Below, one piece after another: positions 56,339 to 64,000 of a stretch of DNA of 64,000 nt. The position numbers were made by a program, and so were the translations under genes. Each line of letters begins with the position of its first letter. Position 1 is the first letter of the stretch. The notes under the pieces are model-generated. The model was not told the origin of the DNA. It was given only the letters and a program-made list of their open reading frames with translations, and made no database searches. The stretch is from Exobasidium rhododendri (taxonomy: Eukaryota; Basidiomycota; Exobasidiomycetes; Exobasidiales; Exobasidiaceae), in the NCBI GenBank assembly GCA_026210745.1, contig CP110632.1:1-64000 (forward strand), read 5' to 3'.

Positions 56339-58030
56339 CTAATCGACAAACGACGTCCACTCCGCACGAGGCCCGCGCTCCTCCATGTCATCTCGAATGC
56401 GAAGAATGTACGGATGCCAGGCGAGTTGGGGGTCTTTCGCCGACTTGAGTGTAGACTTCAGGTCGATTGCACTGGATACGTCAACCTGCAAGGCGCTGCA
56501 GTCGATCACAGGGTCACTCCACTCTTGCGGAAGATTCCTCGTTGTTGTGGAGGGTCCTTTGCTGCTCAAGCTGATATTGGAGAGCTGATCCGATGTCACG
56601 TTCACGTCGGAGATGTTGGTGAAGGCGGAGTGGACCTGCATCACTTTTGTCGCTCGTCTGGTACTGAAGTCGAGCTTCTTGCAGAGGAAAGGCTTGTACA
56701 CCTTGAGTAGGTTCTTGACGGGAATGTAGGGCTCTTCCAGGCAGAGTGTGGGGTCGTTGAGTGTCTGAATCGAGATGTTGTGCGGCCCCGACAATCCTGA
56801 GGCAATGTTGTAGATGGGAATATTGTTTCCATCTTGGTTGACCGGGTTACAAGGATTGCGCGGGTGAGCAACGTCGTCTTTGCTGAGCTTGTGTGTCTGG
56901 TGCGTGGCGGCTGTGATGGCTATGATCTGATTGACGGCGATATCGACGGGGATCACTGGAGGTTTAGAGAGATTATACGTTGGTGAGACGAGCGTACGGT
57001 GGGTGTAACATTAATCTTCCTGCCGAACTCACCGTCAAGGAAAGCACCATCTGCAAAAATACTAATGTCTTTAATTTCTTCGGCGGCAAGTGCTGCACAA
57101 AGGGGACTGCTGGGATGACCAGCACCCCAAGCAGGTCTGGGAAACGAGATCGACGGTCCAATGGTGGACAGTCGCAATATACGAGCGGCTTTCCCATGGT
57201 GAGTTCGGCCGTTCTGCGGCACAAATAGAGCGTTGACGCAACCTTCTGCCAATGTCTTTGCGTGAAAGTAGGTGTTGACGTGGTGCTCGTACTTGCCGTC
57301 GCTATTAAACCAACAAGGAACAGGCGATTAGACAGGCGTCAATGCAAGACAAAGACACAGAAGCTCACCTTGAAAGACCCTCTTGGATCAGGTTCTCCTT
57401 GACGACAGATCCATCCGGCAAGAACCAGGCGACAAACGTAGTGGAGATGTGGATGTGTGTCTTGACTTTGTAGGAGAGAAGCGAGAAGCGAGAGGTCATG
57501 TAGGCCAAGTCAGACTGGGTGAGAGAGGGGGAAGGAGAGAAAAGAGGGTCAACATATTATTACACCGCACTCCAGCGTCTCTTCACTTCAGTACTCACGA
57601 TGCTGCCCATTGCGTCTGACAGTGGCAGAGTGAAGCGTGTGTCTCCAGCAGCGTGGATGACGATGTTTGCTTGGAGTGCGACTTCCAGTGCGTCATCCGC
57701 CAGGCCAAGGTTCGGCTTCCCACAATCACCGTTGAGCACAACCAATCGGGGCGTGTCGTGCTCATCGAGAGGAACGGTCAATTTCTGAAGGGAGGTGGGC
57801 ATTCGAGCTGTTGCGGCCTCAATAGACTCCCCTCGAACGATGCAGATCACTCGCTTGATTCCCTTCAGGTTGTCATCTCCCAGCAATCTTTGCACGAGGG
57901 CGACACCGACGAAGCCGGCCGCACCGGTGATGAGGATCGTGGTGCCGTGTAGAACACTGGCAACGTCATTGACAGGCGCACCCGTGGACACAAAGCCAGA
58001 GACGACATCGTTGGAGGAGACGGGAGCCAT
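56339..58030 (-). CDS. fatty-acyl-reductase-like NAD(P)-dependent reductase
   Basis: Four exons (58,030-57,599, 57,514-57,369, 57,301-57,033, 56,955-56,339) with agreeing phases, 487 residues. Rossmann motif TGAAGFVG at 35-42 and catalytic YFHAK with Tyr204/Lys208 place it in the extended short-chain dehydrogenase group that includes fatty-acyl-CoA reductases and thioester reductase domains. HISTTFVAWF and RLSTIGPSISFPRPAWGAG fit the substrate-binding part. The ~200-residue C-terminal region is less conserved. It likely reduces an acyl-thioester to aldehyde or alcohol. It could act beside the A-T-R enzyme at 41,302-45,027, but that is inference. Confidence 0.85.
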
Positions 58031-59278
58031 GCTGTGAGGGAAAGGGGTTTTCAGAGGGGAGATGGGAGACTAGGGTGGAATAGGGTGGATAAAAGGGCGG
58101 AAGGGTCTTCGACAAGTAGGCATCGTACTTATACGGTATTCTGCACACACACGGAAAAAAAGATACGGCATGCAAAGGCCCAGTACACCACAAACATACA
58201 GCAATCCCCTGCCCCTTCCTTCTTCCTTCATTCTCCGAGGAGAAAATCAGGTCTGTGTTGTCTGTATTGTCTCTCTTTCAGATCGGGACCCCGGTCGTGG
58301 AAGGGGCTCGTGCTCCCCTTTTTCCCTCTGAACTTTTTGTGTGGTAAGATAGGGCAGAGGGCAAGAGATAGGAGCAGACGTGCTTCTTCTTTCCCTTTTG
58401 GAGAACTATACCGCCGGTTTCTTAGCCTCGTCTCACTTTTGGGCTCTATTCTACTTCACACTTTACTCCGCCTTTTTCTCTCTCTAGCCCCGTTTCTCGT
58501 TGGTCCGGCATTAGAAAGTGTGTCTAATAATACACTCGGGACATCTGTCAGCCACACAAAAAACGCACGATGCGAGGTTAGAAGTGGACATGTGTGGACA
58601 AAAGGCCTAAATTTGAAATTTTCGAATCTTAACTAGGGATTTGACCTCGAATGACAAATGCAACCCCCCCAGAATAGAAGCAGAATAAAGTGCGCGGAAA
58701 GGCTAGAAGAGAAGAAGCCAAAATTGAGAAATAAAAATGCGAGACCTGTCCAACGTGCGTTATGATGTGCGCGCTCAATACAATTATTTTGAAAACTCCA
58801 TGATTCTTTTTTCTTGGACTGAGTTTGACAGGCGCTGATTTAAGTCGAATGCCTCCAAAACAATTATAAATGTGCCGGAAAGGAGGATTGTGTATATAAC
58901 AATAGGAATTTGAAAGAGGAGGGGAAGATTTTATTTGCACGATAAAAATAGAAATTGTGCCACAATATCGCTTCGTTGCGGTGGTGCGAGGACTTGTAAC
59001 ACTTGCAAGGGAAGGGCCGCGCTCCTTACTGTTCATGTGCTCATCTCTGTTTGTAGCCTCTCACATAAATGACAAAGATCTAGAATTTAAACAAGAGACA
59101 TCATCAGATTGAGAACTTTGCGTGATTTGACGGTTCGAATTGGCTCATACTGGGGCAGTGCATACACCGTCTCTCCACCTCCTCTTTCCACCTTTCCACG
59201 TTTGCTCGGCGCCAGACACACTAGCGAGGAGAGGGGGGGAAGAAGTCACCCTCAGACTAGACTGACACTAAAGGGCTG
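58031..59278. promoter_or_regulatory. divergent promoter region, no recognised gene
   Basis: 1.25 kb between the reductase (-) and the DHA2 transporter (+). CT-rich left half and AT-rich right half. An open frame at 58,034-58,636 (+) overlaps the reductase promoter and is Arg/Ser/Leu-rich without motifs, so it is not called. Confidence 0.4.
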
Positions 59279-61594
59279 ATGGACACTATGTCGGAGTCCT
59301 CTTTCACTGCAAAGGAAAATTTCGATCAGAAGATGATGGAGGCCACTGAAGAACTCTTATCGTCATTTTCGCAGCGAATGTATTCTCGCCGTGAAGCGAT
59401 GCCTGCATCAGAGCGGCGATTCTTGGATTCTGACACAACACTCCACGCCATGAACAGCAGTCTCAAGGCAACGTCGTCGCAGGACGATCTCCTCGTCTCG
59501 AAGCACCTCACTTTCGTCGAGAATGCAGGAGCAGCAGGATCAGGAGGAGGGGAAGAAGATATAAGCGTTGTGGAATGCCTCAAGGAGAAGGATGACGACA
59601 AACCTAGGAAGAAACGTGGATGGGCATTTTGGCTCGCCTTTCTCAGCATCTGCTTGACCAGCTTTCTCAGCGCACTTGATCTGGTGAGGAGGGACTGTAT
59701 AGTAACATTCACATGATAACCCACCCAGCTCACACCTCCTCCCCCTTTCTTCTCACAATGCTAGACGGCAGTCTCTACCGCACTGCCCACGATTGTTGCC
59801 ACGCTGCCCGCATCCGATCACAGAAGTTTTCATCATGACCTAGATCGAAGATTCATATTCGAGAGGAGCTCTCCTTCGCTGCTACTAGCGAACTCCACTT
59901 CGACACTTTGCACTTCGCTCACTTCGACACAGCAACAGACAAAGGGAGACGGTGGCGACTTCATCTGGATAGGAACAGCATACACACTCGCAGGCACCGC
60001 TCTCATGCCGTGGATAGGCGGGCTTGCTCAGATATGGGGTCGAAAGCATCTCTTCCTGCTTTCCATCGCTCTCTTTGCCACGGGAAGCGCCGTGTGTGGA
60101 TCCGCATCGGACCTGAAGATTCTTATTGCAGGCAGGGTCATTCAAGGGCTCGGCGACGGCGGCATCATCTCCCTGTCAGAGATTCTCATCGCTGACTTGG
60201 TCCCTCTCGCAGAACGAGGCACATTCGAAGGCCTGCTTGGATCCGTTTGGGCACTTGCAAGTGCGATTGGCCCGCCCGTCGGAGGCGCTCTAAGCTCGGG
60301 AAAGGGCATGAGTCATCGATGGCGATGGCTGTTCTACCTCAACATCCCACTTTCTCTCGTCTCTAGCGTCTCCATCTACTGCTTCCTCGTCAATCGAGCG
60401 CCCAAAGCTAGCATACGTAAGAAGATTGCACAGATGGACTGGGCGGGGAACGTGGCAATCATTGCATCGCTCTGCTGTCTCACCCTCGCACTCACATGGG
60501 GCGGCACTCGTTTCAACTGGGTGTCTGCACCCATCCTCATCACACTCATCCTCGGCGTTTTGCTCTTCATCAGTTTCTTCATCTATGAATTTCGATATGC
60601 AAAACATGCCACGATTCCTTCCACTATCATCACCACCAGTACGGCTAAAGGTGCATACACCTCCGCCTTTCTTCACGGCATCGTTAGCATGGCAGTCATC
60701 TACCTCCTGCCGACATACTTCCAAGCATGTCTCCATGCGACCCCTTTACAATCCGGTGTCATGATCCTGCCTCTTGCTTTGACAATCGCACCGTTTGCCA
60801 TCTTTGGAGCCGTAGCGATCGAGTGGACGGAAAAGTATCTCGCCATCAATTACGCAGGCTGGCTTCTCACCATCTTTGGCGTCGCTCTCTTGACTCTACT
60901 CAAGGCAAGTCCTGCACGATGGCTTTGGATTCTCGTGCAGATTCCACTGGGCATCGGTCTTGGTTTTCTCTTTGTCTCGCCACAATTCCCAATTCTGGCC
61001 GCCGTATCCCCACAACTTGCTGCGCCTGCTCTGGCCACCTACACCTTTGTCAGCAGTCTGGGTCAGGTGGGTGCTTTACGAGAGACTGATTTGATTGACA
61101 TGCTGATTAAATAGCTGATGAACCTTTCTTTTCTCCTCTCTTCCATCGCGCCCTTCTCTCCCAATTTCAAATTGCGACTTTTGAAACTCTCTTCTTTACC
61201 CCTCGATCCCTCTTCATGATGTCAGACGCTCGGCATTGCGATTGGAGATGCCGGCCTGCAGAGCACCGTGCGTCCGCTGCTGGCGAGGATATGCGACTCC
61301 AACGAGATCAGCTCGACGTTGTCAGCCGTCGAAGGCATCCGCGACCTGCAGACTGCGATACGCAACCAAGTGGTTCAAGCGTTCGTGCAGGGCTTCCGTA
61401 TCGTCTGGTTGAGCATGCTCCCCTTCTGTGTTCTCGGCCTGGTGACTTGCTTTGCGTTGCGTAACATCAAGATGCACACAGAAGTCGATGAAGACTACTA
61501 TGCCCTTGGCAATCGTCCAGCATCCCTCCTGGAGGCGACGACGGCGGCGCAGGTCAAAGCAGAGACAAAGGGCTACGAAATGAACGCCTTTTGA
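59279..61594 (+). CDS. MFS transporter, DHA2-type (14 TM)
   Basis: Three exons (59,279-59,683, 59,765-61,066, 61,226-61,594), all phase 0, 691 residues. The long polar N-terminus ends in KKRGWAFW. The first helix reads LTSFLSALDLTAVSTALPTI, the usual DHA2 start, but a Ser/Thr-rich ~40-residue insertion follows it. Then GTAYTLAGTALMPWIGGLAQIWGRK, GRVIQGLGDGGIISLSEI (motif C-like GIG region), WRWLFYLNIPL and further helices, with a C-terminal tail. DHA2 proteins export drugs, toxins or amino acids. It is divergent from the reductase and convergent with the amine oxidase, an arrangement often seen in metabolite clusters. Confidence 0.92.
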
Positions 61595-61628
61595 GCGGAT
61601 CGTTTTCCTATTATAAAAATACATTCCT

Positions 61629-63095
61629 CTACAAACTCTCGCACACAAGAGCAGCAGCACGCTTCCCTGAATTGACGGCACCCTCCATGTATCCTTGCCA
61701 TGCCTCACTGATACCATCACCTGCGAAAAAGATGTTGCCCGCTTGCGAAGTCTGAGTGTCCTGTTGAAAGGCAGTAAGTACGCCGGGGGGATTGTACGAT
61801 CCATACGCTCCCAAGGCAGTTTCTTCGGCGGCCCACACTTTGTCGTGATAGGCGATGGGAAAGCCTGCCTCGCTGCCAAAGAACTCCACGAGCTTCTGCA
61901 CGACTATCCTCCTTCTGACGTCAGCAGACTCGTCGTAGTGGTTGCGACCGTCGAGACCAGACATGAACGTTACGATAACGCCTTGCTCGCCCGAAGCAGG
62001 GGAGTTGTCGTAGGTGATCTGAATGGGGCTGTCCTTGTCTGCGCATACAACGGCCCCGCTCAGACCTCTCTCTCTCCAGAATGGTCTGCTGTACACTACA
62101 TTAATCTTGATGACAGAGCCCATCGGTTGATGCTGGAGCAACTGCTGCGCTTTCGTCGGCAGAGCAGGCTTGAAGGCGACTCGACTCAGCACAGCGCGAG
62201 GCATGGTGCAGATCACCTTCTTACATCGAAACGTGCGTGTGTCTGTCGTTACGTGTATCTCATCCGCATCTCCCTCCTGCTGAATACTCCTGACGAGCTG
62301 ATTGTACTGGATGCTCCCACTCCTCAGCGCCTCGGCCATCTTCCTGGACAGCGATTGAGGGCCATCGACGAAGCGCAAACTCTGAGCGTCGTCCAAAATC
62401 GCATTGATGTCACCCCCCGCACTGGCAATGGAGGACAGCAAATCGAGCAGGCTGATCAGGGATGCCGTCTCGCCATACACGGCCTGGACAGCCACATTGA
62501 TGAGATCCTTGCCCTCTCTCGTGTGCATGTTTGCTTCTGTCCAGGACCCGATTGACTGTTGATCGTATTTGGTTGCCTTGCTCGAACTCCAAGGCTCCAG
62601 CGCCGGCACGTTCTTGGCCATTCGATTGAGCTTCTTCGTTCCAAAGTACAGATCCAGCTTAGCGAACAGCCCACAAGGGATGATCTCGTCGTACAGCGTA
62701 TTCTTCCCAGCTTTGTGATAGATCGACTTGCCCTGATCGTAGACCTTGAACGTGGGCAGTTGCAGCTCCCTCGCCAGTGCCAGAACCTCGTCGTGACCAG
62801 GACTGATCCACTGTCCCCCCATCTCTACTGGCCACCCTGTAGGCGTCTTTTCATCGAGCGTACGACCACCTACACGATCTTGCGCTTCCACAATGATAAA
62901 GTCGCCCCCTCTCCCTGCCTGACAAAGCGCTCGTGCCGCAGACAGTCCTGCCAAGCCGGCGCCTACGATGACGACGTCCCACACCCTCTCCTCGTGCTCC
63001 TTCTCCTCCTCCTTGCGTGTTGATGAAGGCACTGCATTCACAGAAGAAGAGTGCAGCGTCTCGGCGGAGTCACCGTCGATGAAAGCACCCTTCAT
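61629..63095 (-). CDS. flavin-containing amine oxidase (MAO-like)
   Basis: 488-residue intronless FAD enzyme that would oxidise an amine to an imine/aldehyde with release of hydrogen peroxide. The dinucleotide-binding motif VVIVGAGLAGLSAA (Gly45, 47, 50) ends at Glu70 and is followed by DRVGGRT. EMGGQWISPG, the central substrate region, and the C-terminal GNIFFAGDGISEAWQGYMEGA fit the monoamine-oxidase group. The Cys that holds FAD covalently in animal MAOs is replaced in the GAYGSYNPPG region, so FAD is probably non-covalent as in fungal MAO-N. The C-terminus is ESL, not a clear peroxisome signal. Its stop is 34 bp from the transporter stop. Confidence 0.93.
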   Translation of the reverse strand: MKGAFIDGDSAETLHSSSVNAVPSSTRKEEEKEHEERVWDVVIVGAGLAGLSAARALCQAGRGGDFIIVEAQDRVGGRTLDEKTPTGWPVEMGGQWISPGHDEVLALARELQLPTFKVYDQGKSIYHKAGKNTLYDEIIPCGLFAKLDLYFGTKKLNRMAKNVPALEPWSSSKATKYDQQSIGSWTEANMHTREGKDLINVAVQAVYGETASLISLLDLLSSIASAGGDINAILDDAQSLRFVDGPQSLSRKMAEALRSGSIQYNQLVRSIQQEGDADEIHVTTDTRTFRCKKVICTMPRAVLSRVAFKPALPTKAQQLLQHQPMGSVIKINVVYSRPFWRERGLSGAVVCADKDSPIQITYDNSPASGEQGVIVTFMSGLDGRNHYDESADVRRRIVVQKLVEFFGSEAGFPIAYHDKVWAAEETALGAYGSYNPPGVLTAFQQDTQTSQAGNIFFAGDGISEAWQGYMEGAVNSGKRAAALVCESL

Positions 63096-63454
63096 GCTCT
63101 GTTGCCGTGGACACAGAGACCAGCGACCTTTCTGTGGCGAGCAGCAGAGTTACACAAGTATATCGTTATGCAAGGATCAGAGCCAAGAACGTTTCGCGCT
63201 AGAATCGAACAGTCAGACCTGGATCTTTTATTTTTAGCAGGAAAGGAAGGAAAGCATCCGTAGTGAGGCGTGTAAATAATCTAATGGGAAACACGTGGCC
63301 AGGATGTACACAAATCTGACTCCGCGGTTTCTGCTTGCGTGAAATCTTCCTCTTCGTTGCTGGTACGGGACCATTATTTCATTTCTGACACGAATACACA
63401 GTATTGCTGAGGAGTTATGATACACATGGGGTTGTTTACATAGGTGGAAGCTGC
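63096..63454. other. intergenic region
   Basis: 360 bp holding the amine oxidase promoter and the 3' end of the last gene; no other feature seen. Confidence 0.4.
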
Positions 63455-64000
63455 TCAAGTCGTTCGGGAGTCGCTTCTGTGCGAGCGATGAGATGGTGGT
63501 GCACTCCTCTGAGAGCTGTGCGGTCTACCTCTGGTCAAGGGTCGGCCTCGAGGGGGTGACGAGGAGAGCGTCGCTGGGAGGGAGACCCGCCGCCTAGATT
63601 CCGCATACCTGAGACCTTCCCCCACATCGTCACTACTGATATCACCACTACTATTCTGTGCCAAAAGGTGGTCGGCAGTTCTCGGTGGAGGTGTTGCCGA
63701 TGTGGATAGAAGAGGGACAGCAATTGAGTCCCGATTTGATTGCCTTCTCGTCTCGTTCCTCTTTTCCAGTGTCCCTCGATATTCTTGTCTTGTTTCGACG
63801 GTGGTGTTAAGATGTGGATACAATTCTCTTCTCCTGCCGATCGACTGGACAGCATCAACACCCTTGTACCCATACGCTGGAGTGGGCATCTTGGGGGACC
63901 TTGAACTGACTGGTGGCGATGGATTGGTCTGGCTTGGCTTACGTGCAAAGGATATCGTGACGTTCTCGGTGGCCGATAGCTGCTTCGATGGACGACGCTG
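63455..64000 (-). CDS. C-terminal part of a gene running off the window
   Basis: The minus-strand frame is open from the window edge (64,000) to a stop at 63,455, about 181 codons. The encoded tail is rich in Ser, Arg, Pro and Thr and looks disordered (PSPPVSSRSPKMPTPAYG, many RS/SR pairs). No domain is visible in this part, so the product cannot be named. Confidence 0.55.
   Translation of the reverse strand, partial: QRRPSKQLSATENVTISFARKPSQTNPSPPVSSRSPKMPTPAYGYKGVDAVQSIGRRRELYPHLNTTVETRQEYRGTLEKRNETRRQSNRDSIAVPLLSTSATPPPRTADHLLAQNSSGDISSDDVGEGLRYAESRRRVSLPATLSSSPPRGRPLTRGRPHSSQRSAPPSHRSHRSDSRTT

Noticed and set aside
58034-58636. + strand open frame of 200 codons upstream of the DHA2 transporter
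   Set aside because: Arg/Ser/Leu-rich with no motifs, and it overlaps the promoter of the divergent reductase gene.

Overview
This window is the left end of a eukaryotic chromosome. It opens with about 390 bp of CCCTAA telomere repeat, then about 21.5 kb of repeat-rich subtelomere, then about 42 kb of mostly single-copy genes. Short introns (mostly 55-110 nt) with GTGAGT-type donors, TTAGGG telomeres, small secreted cysteine proteins, fungal-type drug transporters and an NRPS-like reductase all point to a filamentous or dimorphic fungus. A TET/JBP-like dioxygenase gene among repeats makes a basidiomycete most likely. Genus and class cannot be fixed from the sequence by eye.

Subtelomere (391-21,950). 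One composite repeat block occurs three times (about 590-4,985; 10,541-14,235; 20,625-21,915). It combines a dispersed ~300-bp dimeric promoter-like module, a ~550-bp spacer, and arrays of a ~250-bp unit carrying two TTAGGGTGCGCG motifs that face the opposite way from the telomere. Two gene-bearing segments lie between the copies. The first holds a 68-bp minisatellite, two tRNA-like Pol III box pairs, a 2-oxoglutarate/Fe(II) dioxygenase gene (+) and a convergent 712-residue gene (-). The second holds a four-exon gene (+) for a ~1,072-residue protein. That protein is a diverged paralogue of the 712-residue protein and adds a C-terminal OTU-type protease domain. The repeated arrangement looks like a telomere-associated gene family or element.

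Catabolic group (22.3-33.9 kb). This contains homogentisate 1,2-dioxygenase, a C2H2 transcription factor, a Dabb-domain protein, a type-B carboxylesterase, a decayed AtuA-like gene and a multi-exon cytochrome P450. The HGD promoter and the Dabb/carboxylesterase divergent promoter each carry two copies of GGCCC[A/G]CACTA. This suggests a regulon, possibly run by the transcription factor that lies between them.

Middle section (34.4-41 kb). An alpha/beta hydrolase, a protein made of two copies of an unrecognised ~250-residue domain, and small hypothetical genes.

Right section (41.3-64 kb). A three-domain NRPS-like carboxylic acid reductase (A-T-R), four small secreted proteins (two clearly paralogous and divergently transcribed), a two-helix membrane protein, an acyltransferase-3, a DHA1 MFS transporter, a fatty-acyl-reductase-like enzyme, a DHA2 MFS transporter, a flavin amine oxidase, and the 3' end of a gene that runs off the window. 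The A-T-R enzyme, second reductase, acyltransferase, amine oxidase, P450 and two exporters could form a subtelomeric biosynthetic cluster, interleaved with candidate effectors. That linkage is inference.
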